DNA from: Lachnospiraceae bacterium UBA7110
Lineage (GTDB): Bacteria; Bacillota; Clostridia; Lachnospirales; Lachnospiraceae
Direction of reading: 5' to 3'
DNA length: 21,979 nucleotides
NCBI GenBank assembly: GCA_002492295.1
Contig: DKYC01000042.1
Coordinates: 741-22,719, forward strand
The position numbers and the translations under genes were made by a program. The notes under the pieces were generated by a model, which searched no databases, had not been told where the DNA came from, and saw only the letters and a list, made by a program, of their open reading frames with translations. Position 1 is the first letter of the stretch, and each line of letters opens with the position of its first letter. Of this stretch, positions 15,278-21,979 are shown in pieces.

Positions 15278-16921
15278 TTAGTCAATCGCATCTACCGTTC
15301 CGATAATATATTCGTCCGCCTCATAGAGGTTCAGTCCATACTCCTCTATCCCTTGCGTCTCGTCACCCCGGAAGATGTAAATACAGCTCCCATCCGGATT
15401 TTCGAGGCTTTTTTGGGTATTCTCGTTTACATTAATGCCCCTTGCAAAGTAAAAGTTATTCATCGTAAGCCCGTTGTCATACGCGTACTTTGCTATATGC
15501 ATAATACCATTGTTGTCAATATTGTGCGATACCCACACGATATGCGCAAACCCGCCATGCCCGGACAGGCGTGCCCATATGTCGCTTTTAAGCGGTGTTT
15601 CATACGTCCGTTCACCCGCAAAAGCCCTTCTTTGGGACATAAGCTTCCCACTGATGTCAAAAATCTGCAAAAACACGCAAACCATAAGCACTGCCGCCGC
15701 CACATTCTTTTTTGTAAACAGCCTGTCATTGCAGACAATTACGCCAATCATAATCAGATAGCACACCGGCCAGATAATCCTGCCCGACGACCGGAAAATG
15801 CCCCAGTAATGCGTAAGCGTACTGCTGTCCGTCAGGATAAACAAAAGCCTGTCGCCAAACGTCACCTCCGGAGATGCCGCAAACAAAACCAGTCCTGCGG
15901 ACATCAGCACATACATTATGCCATATATGACAGACGCCCTGCCAATTCCGCGCTTTCCCGCGCGAAAAAAGCAAACCACGGTATACACGCAGTAAACAAG
16001 CGCAACTGCAAGCAGTACAAACACACCAAGCCCCAAATACGCAAAGCCCTCATACTGTCCGTCATGATACGTTGTAAGCGACGGCAAAAAGCGGGAATAC
16101 CCCTTGGCGTTAAAAAAACCGTTTAAATTAAAGCTAAACTCACCCAAATCATTGCTTCCTGCTTCCGCCCTTGTCGAAAACCCGCCAAACAGATAGGTGC
16201 AGGCAAGCAGTCCAAAACCAAATGCTGCCCCAGGCAGCGCATATTTGATGTGAAACCGCTTCCCCACCAGCCAGCTGCAAAGCACGAATCCGCATAAAAA
16301 CGCACCGCACATCGGCAGAAGATACATATGGACGCAGCCGATATATGCCCCGACCAGTCCCCAGTATAACGCAGTTTTTCCGACATCCGTATAGATTTTT
16401 TTGTGGCGCACAAACAGATAAATCGCCGCAAGGATAATCCAGTGCCCGCCAAGCGCCGTGTGGCGGAACATCTTCTCAATAACGACAGGCGACAGGATAA
16501 AGACCAGACTGCCTGCAAGCGCCTGTATTTTTCCTACATGTAACGCGTCCAAAATTTTTGCCGCAAACAGCCCCTGCAGCACAAAGCACGCAAGTCCCCA
16601 CCAGCCAAAATATTGGAAGGTTTCCGGCAGGACAGGGGACAACAGCTTAAAAAAGAACGCTAATAAAGGAATCGAATCCGTAAAGATTATCGAACTATAG
16701 TCAGGATACGCTAACCCGTACGTAAGCCCAAAAGGAAATGTCCACGCACCCCTGCGGTAAAAGCACCAGCCCAAGTAATGCTGCGTCAAATCCCCGCGTC
16801 CCAAAAGCCACCCGTCATAGGTCGGATTAAGGACACGGATTCCATAGACTGCAATAAAGCATACCGCCCCTAAAACCATGGCAGATGCGTATAAGGTCTT
16901 TGCATTCATCTTCTTTTCCAT
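15278..16921 (-). CDS. DUF6311-like polytopic membrane protein (putative GT-C glycosyltransferase)
   Basis: A 547-aa protein with about eleven to twelve membrane helices and a soluble C-terminal domain of about 110 residues. After the first helix: NPTYDGWLLGRGDLTQHYLGWCFYRRGAWTFPFG, then YPDYSSIIFTDSIPLLAFFFK. The GDLTQHYLGW and TDSIPLLA signatures are those I associate with DUF6311, a family with GT-C-like topology (an acidic residue pair in the first external loop). The fragment FSTRAEAGSNDLGEFSFNLNGFFN is a large external loop. The start at 16921 is preferred: GGGAAAGG lies about 9 nt upstream and it begins 2 bp after the preceding stop; the longer frame to 16975 would overlap that gene. 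Role in sugar transfer at the outer face is inferred from topology and context, not shown by a characterised relative. Confidence 0.75.
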   Translation of the reverse strand: MEKKMNAKTLYASAMVLGAVCFIAVYGIRVLNPTYDGWLLGRGDLTQHYLGWCFYRRGAWTFPFGLTYGLAYPDYSSIIFTDSIPLLAFFFKLLSPVLPETFQYFGWWGLACFVLQGLFAAKILDALHVGKIQALAGSLVFILSPVVIEKMFRHTALGGHWIILAAIYLFVRHKKIYTDVGKTALYWGLVGAYIGCVHMYLLPMCGAFLCGFVLCSWLVGKRFHIKYALPGAAFGFGLLACTYLFGGFSTRAEAGSNDLGEFSFNLNGFFNAKGYSRFLPSLTTYHDGQYEGFAYLGLGVFVLLAVALVYCVYTVVCFFRAGKRGIGRASVIYGIMYVLMSAGLVLFAASPEVTFGDRLLFILTDSSTLTHYWGIFRSSGRIIWPVCYLIMIGVIVCNDRLFTKKNVAAAVLMVCVFLQIFDISGKLMSQRRAFAGERTYETPLKSDIWARLSGHGGFAHIVWVSHNIDNNGIMHIAKYAYDNGLTMNNFYFARGINVNENTQKSLENPDGSCIYIFRGDETQGIEEYGLNLYEADEYIIGTVDAID

Positions 16922-16923
16922 AC

Positions 16924-18753
16924 TCACTGCCTTTCCCTGTAATACAGTAACCCAATCAGCACAGGCACAATGCACATCGTCGGCATGGCATACCTAAGAC
17001 AGGTATTTACAGGCGAAACCAGACAAACCAGAATATTCACTGCCGCAGGGATTACCGCAATCAATTGCCTGTATCTTTTTTTTGCAATCAGGACCATTCC
17101 CGCAAACAGCACGCACCACGTATAAAAGCCGCATCTGTACAGCAGTCCGATGCCCGGCAGGTACTCTGCCTTGCCCATTTGCTGCAGGAGAAACCGCGCA
17201 GGTGCGAGTCCTTTTATCTGCCGGTATGCATGCATACCGCTTGTCAGCATATTCCTTTCGCTCTCATAAAAGCCTGTCCCTTCCTTATACGGCTTTGCCT
17301 CAGGATAATAATAACCGTAGGAACACGCAAGAAAAGTTTTTACGTAAGACACCGGATGTCTTAAAAACTGTGCAAACCATACCTTAAAATAATCCGCCTT
17401 AATCTCGGAAAATTCTCTGTTTGTATGATCTGCCGAGTGGTACTCCGAAAGTTTCAGACAGTTTTTCACCCAGTCTGCAAGCTGAGGATTATATACCTTC
17501 ACCATCTCGTCATAGTCAAATACCTTATCCAAAAGCGCCCTTTCCCCGTCTGTCACATCCTCCGGATAATCCTGCCCGTATTTTGCCGTCTGCTGAAAAA
17601 GAATACAGTACGTATCCTCTTTCGTCTCCAGGCTGATTACACCAAGCGCAGGATAGAGACCTCTGTTGAGCAGCGTATTGAGAAGCAGCATCACACAGGC
17701 TCCCGCAATCAGCAGCCCCCGCCTTCCCTTTGCAAAGCATACTGCAAACGGAATGGAAAACATTACCACAAACACACCGTTATTTCTTGTCTGCATCATC
17801 AGCACGGCATAGACAATCATCAGAAGCAGATTCCGTTTCCTGCTCCAGAACAGCTCGCCGTCAGTCAGGCAGGAAACCAGCTGCAGTGTAAACAAAAGCG
17901 TCAGCGGATAATACAGCGTGTCCTTTATTACCGTGCAGTCAAAAATACACCAGACCGTAAACGCCGCATAGTAAACAAGGCTTCCCCACCGCACCCAGTA
18001 GGGCAGCCCAAGACGCTTAAAAAGCACACAAACCTGTGCCACTGCAAATGCCGAAAGCAGTGTCTGCATCACGGGAATCAGAAACATCCCAATATTCGGT
18101 ATTCCCCATTCCTGCGAATACCATGCGATTGCGCCATACAGGAAACTGATAAACGGAGGATGATGGTCGGTAAACGGCTCCGTTCCGAAAAAGCAGCAAA
18201 TCTGCGCCCCGCCGTCCCAAGACATCGAACAGGGATAAAACGCAATCAGATACGGCAATCGACATAAAACCACCGCAAGCATCACGCCGGATATGACATG
18301 TTCCTCAAACAGCCACCGTGTCAGCCCCGTTGCATTTTGTGCGCCCTGTTTCGGGATTTTGGCATCAACCGCGTCAAAAAGGAACTCCGCTATCAGATAA
18401 AACAGCGGCATATATCCCCCAAACAAAAGGATTGCAAAAACCCCATATTTCAAATCAGGATCCGCACTTTGAGCCTTCCCGATGACCATGAACATGGAAA
18501 ACAAAAACGCAAGGATTACACCGCACACCCTGTCCCGCTTTCCCGTATGCGCAAAAAACGCTTTTTTCACGAGCCACTTGTAATAAACGTAAAATACTGT
18601 TAAAAACGTAATCAGCTGCGGTATTCCAGCCCCGTTTAAAGACATGGACAGATTGCCCGTAGATGCCACATCCGCAAAAAACGCCACCGTTGTAAGCATC
18701 GCCGCTGCCAGTGCCATCAGCCCATTCCACCGATTTTTTGCAGTTAATTTCAT
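16924..18753 (-). CDS. DUF6020-like polytopic membrane protein (putative GT-C glycosyltransferase)
   Basis: A 609-aa protein with about twelve membrane helices. The key external loop reads FYPCSMSWDGGAQICCFFGTEPFTDHHPPFISFLYG: the SWD...Q and HHPPF motifs are those I associate with DUF6020. Asp in SWDGG would be the GT-C-type catalytic acid. A second external region of about 130 residues (around 395-530) contains SLETKEDTYCILFQQTAKYG. It is the first gene of the operon. The ATG at 18753 has GGGG 6 nt upstream; an in-frame ATG at 18765 has no better site, so the exact start is open by four residues. It probably acts on a polyprenyl-phosphate-linked sugar at the outer face, or as a polymerase-like enzyme; both are inference. 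Confidence 0.75.
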   Translation of the reverse strand: MKLTAKNRWNGLMALAAAMLTTVAFFADVASTGNLSMSLNGAGIPQLITFLTVFYVYYKWLVKKAFFAHTGKRDRVCGVILAFLFSMFMVIGKAQSADPDLKYGVFAILLFGGYMPLFYLIAEFLFDAVDAKIPKQGAQNATGLTRWLFEEHVISGVMLAVVLCRLPYLIAFYPCSMSWDGGAQICCFFGTEPFTDHHPPFISFLYGAIAWYSQEWGIPNIGMFLIPVMQTLLSAFAVAQVCVLFKRLGLPYWVRWGSLVYYAAFTVWCIFDCTVIKDTLYYPLTLLFTLQLVSCLTDGELFWSRKRNLLLMIVYAVLMMQTRNNGVFVVMFSIPFAVCFAKGRRGLLIAGACVMLLLNTLLNRGLYPALGVISLETKEDTYCILFQQTAKYGQDYPEDVTDGERALLDKVFDYDEMVKVYNPQLADWVKNCLKLSEYHSADHTNREFSEIKADYFKVWFAQFLRHPVSYVKTFLACSYGYYYPEAKPYKEGTGFYESERNMLTSGMHAYRQIKGLAPARFLLQQMGKAEYLPGIGLLYRCGFYTWCVLFAGMVLIAKKRYRQLIAVIPAAVNILVCLVSPVNTCLRYAMPTMCIVPVLIGLLYYRERQ

Positions 18754-18768
18754 AAAAAACCCCATTCC

Positions 18769-18797
18769 ATGGAAAAATTATCCAATCTGATTATACT
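18769..18797 (+). promoter_or_regulatory. Possible promoter of the signal peptidase gene (plus strand)
   Basis: A -10 TATACT (18792-18797) matches 5 of 6 consensus bases, with a weak -35 ATGGAA (18769-18774) at 17-bp spacing. Its -10 overlaps the opposite-strand -10 by four bases. The leader to the ATG at 18868 would be about 64 nt. Confidence 0.3.
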
Positions 18798-18818
18798 ATA
18801 TTTCCTATTCTTATGCTA
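18790..18818 (-). promoter_or_regulatory. Probable promoter of the glycan operon (minus strand)
   Basis: A perfect -10 TATAAT reads on the minus strand at 18795-18790, about 37 bp before the ATG at 18753. The -35 at 17-bp spacing is poor (TAGCAT, 18818-18813) and there is no extended -10 TG. The region is AT-rich and divergent between two genes, which supports a promoter here. Confidence 0.4.
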
Positions 18819-18867
18819 TTATGTAATTATAAAAAATACAATTTCAACATGCACGGAAACAAGCAAC

Positions 18868-19371
18868 ATGGTTATTAATATGCGGAAAAAAATAATTATT
18901 ATACTTTTGGTACTGTCCGTCGCCCTGTATGTATCCCGAAACTTTTATCAGCTAAACCTCATCCAGGGCGAGTCCATGGCCCCTGCCTATCAGAATATGC
19001 AGTTTACCATAATAGACCGCCGCGCCGCCGACTTCCAATATGGCGATGTGGTAGTCTTTTATTGCCCTGCGCTCCGCTGTACAATGGTAAAACGCATCAT
19101 CGCACTGCCCGGCGATACCGTTTGGATTACGGACGGCAGCGTACTGGTAAATGATATCCCAAGTACGCAGGTATCCGGAAACGTAGCCTTTGACGGCATT
19201 GCATCCCAAAAACTTACGCTCGGTAACGACGAGTTTTTTGTAATGGGCGACAACCACGCTTTGAGCAAGGACAGCAGATATGCAAAAATCGGCTGTGTCC
19301 GCCGCAAAAATATGATAGGGCGGCTTATTCCAAACCGCCCTGCCGTAACTACTGTGAAACCGCATTCATAA
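18868..19371 (+). CDS. lepB: Type I signal peptidase
   Basis: A 167-aa protein, short and with a single N-terminal membrane helix (IIIILLVLSVALYV), as in Gram-positive Sip enzymes. Motifs: IQGESMAPAY with catalytic Ser36; YGDVVVFYCPA; MVKRIIALPGD with general base Lys75; and NDEFFVMGDNHALSKDSRYAKIG, the box E MGDN..S.DSR. It cleaves signal peptides of exported proteins at the outer face. The ATG at 18868 is preferred for CGGAAA about 9 nt upstream; 18880 is a possible start with no visible site, and the frame runs open further upstream without one. It is the only plus-strand gene here, divergent from the glycan operon and convergent with aepY, whose last codons overlap its own by 23 bp. A link to the glycan genes is not evident; many genomes have several such peptidases. 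Confidence 0.9.
   Translation: MVINMRKKIIIILLVLSVALYVSRNFYQLNLIQGESMAPAYQNMQFTIIDRRAADFQYGDVVVFYCPALRCTMVKRIIALPGDTVWITDGSVLVNDIPSTQVSGNVAFDGIASQKLTLGNDEFFVMGDNHALSKDSRYAKIGCVRRKNMIGRLIPNRPAVTTVKPHS
19306..19341 (-). terminator. Candidate Rho-independent terminator of the phosphonate operon
   Basis: On the minus strand, beginning 8 nt after the aepY stop, a perfect 7-bp GC-rich stem AGGGCGG/CCGCCCT (19341-19335 with 19323-19317) encloses an 11-nt loop and is followed, after ATCATA-type bases, by TTTTT at 19310-19306. It lies within the last codons of the signal peptidase gene on the other strand. The T-run starts about six bases after the stem, so strength is uncertain. Confidence 0.5.
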
Positions 19372-20476
19372 AATGAATTCTGTTTTCCATTGCACTTTCT
19401 TTTGGTCTTCCCAGATCCGCCCTGGAATCAAGCGACACCAGCACTTCAATCAAGGAAAGTTCCTGTCTCTTTTTCGCCTCCAAAATGGCGGTTTTTAAAT
19501 CCATCTCCGTTGTAACCGTACACGTGTTCTTATATCCGCATGCCGCCGCAATCTGAGAATAGGTCTGTCCGCTGAAACCTGTGGGCATGGCACCAACTGA
19601 TTCATGTGCCGCATTATTTATTACAATATGCAGGAAATTTGAAGGGGACTGCTTTGCAATAAATGCCAGTGATCCCATGTGCATCATCACCGCCCCGTCT
19701 CCGTCGATGCAGACAATCCGCTTTGAACAGTCTGCCTGTGCCATGCCGTACGCAATCATCGACGCATGTCCCATACCGCCTACCGTCATAAAAAGCCTTT
19801 CATGGTTTTTGTACAGCAAATCACACTGTTCATAAAGCTCCCTTGATATTTTCCCGGTAGTGGAAACAAGCAGCGAATCCTGATAAACATTCTCCAAAAT
19901 AACCCGCAGCGCCTGCTCGCGCACAAGGCTGTATCCGTTCTCCCACGTAACCCCGCTTTCTTTTTCAAACGTTCCCTTTTTGACGATTACCGCATACTGC
20001 CGGTTCTCATCCATCACTTCTTTTGCCTTCGCCAGAATTTCTTTCATCTGCGCCTGCGTTGTCGCGTCATCAATCACGGAGTAAGGCACATCCATGACCT
20101 CTAAAAGCTCACATGTCACCTTTCCCTGATAAATATGCTGCGGTTCATCTTTTTTCCCCGGCTCCCCGCGCCATCCGACGACAAACAGCATGGGGATTCC
20201 AAAGACCTCCCTGTTGGCAATGGATGCAAGCGGGTTAATAATATTCCCCAGACCGGAATTCTGAAGATAAACCAGACACGGACGCGCCGACGCAAGGTAT
20301 TCGCCTGTGGCAAGACCAACAGCTGCCCCCTCATTCGCCGTCACATAATGCCGGAATGTCTTACCGTCATCTGTCCTGACCGCGTCGCAGAACTGTTTCA
20401 GTGTGGAATCCGGCACGCCTGTAATTGTATGGATTCCAATATTTTTTATTTCCTGTAAAAAAAGGCTTGCTTTCAT
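19349..20476 (-). CDS. aepY: Phosphonopyruvate decarboxylase
   Basis: A 375-aa thiamine-diphosphate enzyme. The N-terminal part has GVPDSTLK, ANEGAAVGLATG with the cofactor-activating Glu49, YLQNSGLGNIINPLAS, and the family signature FVVGWRGEPGKKDEPQH. The C-terminal part has the TPP motif GDG (259-261) ending in NN (287-288), 26 residues on, and NNAAHESVGAMPTG. This combination separates phosphonopyruvate (and sulfopyruvate) decarboxylases from other TPP enzymes. It converts phosphonopyruvate to phosphonoacetaldehyde, the step that pulls the unfavourable PEP mutase reaction forward. The next enzyme, PhnW, is encoded 11 bp upstream. GGGGAGG lies 5 nt before the ATG. Sulfopyruvate decarboxylase is the alternative, but the phnW neighbour argues for phosphonate synthesis. 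Length is normal for the family. Confidence 0.93.
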   Translation of the reverse strand: MKASLFLQEIKNIGIHTITGVPDSTLKQFCDAVRTDDGKTFRHYVTANEGAAVGLATGEYLASARPCLVYLQNSGLGNIINPLASIANREVFGIPMLFVVGWRGEPGKKDEPQHIYQGKVTCELLEVMDVPYSVIDDATTQAQMKEILAKAKEVMDENRQYAVIVKKGTFEKESGVTWENGYSLVREQALRVILENVYQDSLLVSTTGKISRELYEQCDLLYKNHERLFMTVGGMGHASMIAYGMAQADCSKRIVCIDGDGAVMMHMGSLAFIAKQSPSNFLHIVINNAAHESVGAMPTGFSGQTYSQIAAACGYKNTCTVTTEMDLKTAILEAKKRQELSLIEVLVSLDSRADLGRPKESAMENRIHFMNAVSQ

Positions 20477-20487
20477 CTCTACCTCCC

Positions 20488-21621
20488 CTAAACGGATTCA
20501 TAACGAACCGGTATCTGAATGTGATATGTTCTGAGCGTTTCCTCCAAAACAGCAAAGAAATCCCCAATATCCTTCGGTGTAATCGCGCCAAGCGCACAAA
20601 GGCGGAATGTATTCTGCGTCGATACTTTGCCGGGATAGATTGTAAACCCGCGCTCATAACAGTAGTCATGTACTTTTTCGAAATCCCAGTTTTCATCATC
20701 GGGATATTTCACGGACACGACAAGCCCTGCCTGCAGCTTTCTTGGGATTATGTCCCTGAACCCAAGCCTGTCAAGCCCTGCATGGATTGCCTCAAACACA
20801 CTCAGGTGTCTGCGCCATTTTGCCTCCTCACCTTCCGCAAAGTATTCGTCAAGTGCCTGCCTCGCCGCATAAATCGTCTGGACGGGCGGCGTAAAGTGCA
20901 TTTCACCGGTTGTCTCGAAAAAGTGGTACTGTAAATATAAATTGCAGTAATACGAACGTTTCGGATACTCTGCCGATGCCTTTATGATTTGTGTGTTTCC
21001 GATTACAAAGGAGAGTCCCGTCATCGCCATAATCCCCTTTTGCGCGGATGCCATGCAGAAATCGATGTTGTCCTTCTCAATGTCAATGGGGCGCATGGCA
21101 TATGTGGAAGTCGTATCCACCGTAAAGACAGCGCCATATTTGTGCACAAGCGCGCCAATCTCCCGTATCGGATTGAGAATCCCCGTTCCCGTCTCATTGT
21201 GGGTTGTATGGACCAGCGCGATATCGGGATTTTCCTTCAGTACCTGCTCCACCCGGTTTAAATCGGGCAGTTCATCCACAGGGAATTGCAAATCAATAAA
21301 AGGAAGGTTATAATATTCACAGATTTCCGCCGCCCTGGTACTGTATGCCCCATTGTTGATGACAAGCACCTTTTTTCCTTCCGGCAGTAACGAATTGATG
21401 CACACATCAATATTTAGCGTTCCGGAACCGCAGAACAGTACCGACGTGTATTTGTCCAAATCACCATGTACTATCCGCACCAGGTCCTCACGCATCTTTT
21501 TCATCATGGATGCAAATTCCTTTTCGCGCGGACAGATGTCGGGCACTACCTGTGCCATTTTTACCGTATCCGTCGTTGTCGCCGGTCCGGGATTCAATAA
21601 AATGTTTCTTTTGATTTCCAT
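20488..21621 (-). CDS. phnW: 2-aminoethylphosphonate:pyruvate transaminase
   Basis: A 377-aa PLP enzyme of the class V aminotransferase fold. Motifs: LLNPGPATTTDTVK, FCGSGTLNIDVCINSLLP, HNETGTGILNPI, VDTTSTYA (Asp169, cofactor pyridine N contact) and SAQKGIMAM with Lys195, the Schiff-base lysine; these positions are within one residue of the characterised Salmonella enzyme as I recall it. It interconverts phosphonoacetaldehyde plus alanine with 2-aminoethylphosphonate (AEP) plus pyruvate. Beside a phosphonopyruvate decarboxylase, and without a phosphonatase (phnX) next to it, the direction is likely biosynthetic. Its ribosome binding site TAAGGAG includes the stop codon of the preceding small gene. 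No phosphate-responsive sequence was recognised. Confidence 0.93.
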   Translation of the reverse strand: MEIKRNILLNPGPATTTDTVKMAQVVPDICPREKEFASMMKKMREDLVRIVHGDLDKYTSVLFCGSGTLNIDVCINSLLPEGKKVLVINNGAYSTRAAEICEYYNLPFIDLQFPVDELPDLNRVEQVLKENPDIALVHTTHNETGTGILNPIREIGALVHKYGAVFTVDTTSTYAMRPIDIEKDNIDFCMASAQKGIMAMTGLSFVIGNTQIIKASAEYPKRSYYCNLYLQYHFFETTGEMHFTPPVQTIYAARQALDEYFAEGEEAKWRRHLSVFEAIHAGLDRLGFRDIIPRKLQAGLVVSVKYPDDENWDFEKVHDYCYERGFTIYPGKVSTQNTFRLCALGAITPKDIGDFFAVLEETLRTYHIQIPVRYESV

Positions 21622-21637
21622 ATGATACTGCCGCTCC

Positions 21638-21898
21638 TTATTTCACTATAATATCGTCCGATTCCACTTCCTTGTTCTTGTTCTCATCAATGCCAAGCTT
21701 ATCATTGAGCTTCTTCTTTGCCCTTCTGAAATAGATACCGACTGCGGCCCCGACTGCAATGACAATGCCCGCAACCGCCTGAATCGCATATGTCGCCACC
21801 GACGGGTCAATATATGCCTGGGAATTTTCGCCAAACAGAAGCATTGCGCAAATGCCCAGATATCCTACGCCAAACACCTTCAAAATTCCTTTTTTCAT
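21638..21898 (-). CDS. Small membrane protein with AYIDPSV motif
   Basis: An 86-aa protein. Residues 1-28 look like a signal peptide or first helix ending in SQA, followed by YIDPSVATYAIQAVAG, then a second helix (IVIAVGAAVGIYF), an RRAKKK stop-transfer cluster, and a charged tail ending ESDDIIVK. AAAGGAGA lies 8 nt before the ATG at 21898. It sits between an unidentified gene and phnW with gaps of 1 and 16 bp, clearly in the phosphonate operon. I recognise a general type (small 'YIDP' membrane proteins near surface-polymer genes) but no assigned function. A role as partner of a membrane AEP transferase is speculation. Confidence 0.75.
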   Translation of the reverse strand: MKKGILKVFGVGYLGICAMLLFGENSQAYIDPSVATYAIQAVAGIVIAVGAAVGIYFRRAKKKLNDKLGIDENKNKEVESDDIIVK

Positions 21899-21899
21899 A

Positions 21900-21979
21900 C
21901 TAATTCTCCTTTTTCTTGTTTTCTATCTTTTTTTGTATCTGTGAAATCATGTACTTTGCACCAACCTCAGCACTCGTAC
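21900..21979 (-). CDS. 3' end of an unidentified gene in the phosphonate operon
   Basis: The frame is open from the window edge to a TAG at 21902-21900 and encodes about 25 residues ending AKYMISQIQKKIENKKKEN. It is lysine-rich and likely an amphipathic C-terminal helix. The other two minus frames close within the same stretch. Only 1 bp separates it from the 86-aa gene. Too little is seen to name it; PEP mutase, a cytidylyltransferase or an AEP transferase would be expected near here but none can be claimed. Confidence 0.5.
   Translation of the reverse strand, partial: TSAEVGAKYMISQIQKKIENKKKEN

Noticed and set aside
17425..18267. Plus-strand frame of 280 codons
   Set aside because: Antisense to the DUF6020-like gene; composition is that of a shadow frame, and the minus-strand protein has coherent membrane helices and motifs.
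18769..18867. N-terminal extension of the signal peptidase to 18769
   Set aside because: It would place a second hydrophobic stretch before the membrane helix, has no ribosome binding site, and would cover the divergent promoter region.
19317..19341. Hairpin as terminator for the signal peptidase (plus strand)
   Set aside because: It lies before that gene's stop codon and has no T-run on the plus strand; it fits the minus strand better.

Overview
The window looks like chromosomal DNA from a low-to-mid GC Firmicute, most likely a Clostridia/Lachnospiraceae-type gut bacterium. Reasons: Shine-Dalgarno sites of the AGGAGG type precede nearly every gene; membrane families typical of that group are present (DUF6020, DUF6311 and DUF6077-like proteins); and there is a GH25 lysozyme with Big_2 bacterial Ig-like domains. 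This assignment is inference. No 16S, tRNA or other strict marker is in the window. Family names come from remembered motifs, not from a search.

Layout. (1) 1-2988, minus: a large GH25 muramidase-like surface protein, cut by the window start, with a very long acidic, tyrosine-rich intracellular tail, one transmembrane helix, Ig-like domains and a wall-binding repeat. It has its own promoter at 3063-3091. (2) 3109-18753, minus: a tightly packed glycan-assembly operon of 14 annotated reading frames, many overlapping by 1-26 bp. In transcription order: DUF6020-like membrane protein, DUF6311-like membrane protein, GT4 glycosyltransferase, GtrII-like membrane glucosyltransferase, polyprenyl-phosphate GT2, NAD-dependent SDR epimerase-like protein, polyprenyl-phosphate sugar-1-P transferase (initiator), WecG/TagA/CpsF glycosyltransferase, YdjC-type deacetylase, SGNH lipoprotein hydrolase, PAP2 lipid phosphatase, a DUF6077-like membrane protein that seems split in two by a frameshift, and two half-size DMT/EamA proteins resembling ArnE/ArnF. 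(3) 18754-18867: a short AT-rich divergent promoter region. (4) 18868-19371, plus: a small type I signal peptidase, the only plus-strand gene. (5) 19349-21979, minus: a phosphonate cassette with, in transcription order, an unidentified partial gene, an 86-aa membrane protein, 2-aminoethylphosphonate:pyruvate transaminase (phnW) and phosphonopyruvate decarboxylase (aepY). It probably ends at a terminator lying inside the 3' end of the convergent signal peptidase gene.

Working model (inference). The initiator loads a sugar-1-phosphate on undecaprenyl phosphate; WecG-type and GT4 enzymes extend it inside the cell. The GT2 enzyme makes polyprenyl-phosphate monosaccharides, which the paired DMT proteins could flip. 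The GT-C-like membrane proteins would then add sugars outside the membrane. YdjC and SGNH enzymes could trim acyl groups, and PAP2 could recycle the lipid carrier. The adjacent aminoethylphosphonate (AEP) genes suggest the surface glycan, or another surface polymer, carries AEP. No polymerase (Wzy), Wzx flippase, ABC exporter, PEP mutase or AEP transferase is visible here; any of these would have to lie outside the window. There is no mobile element, tRNA, rRNA or CRISPR array, and no stretch over 300 bases without a gene.
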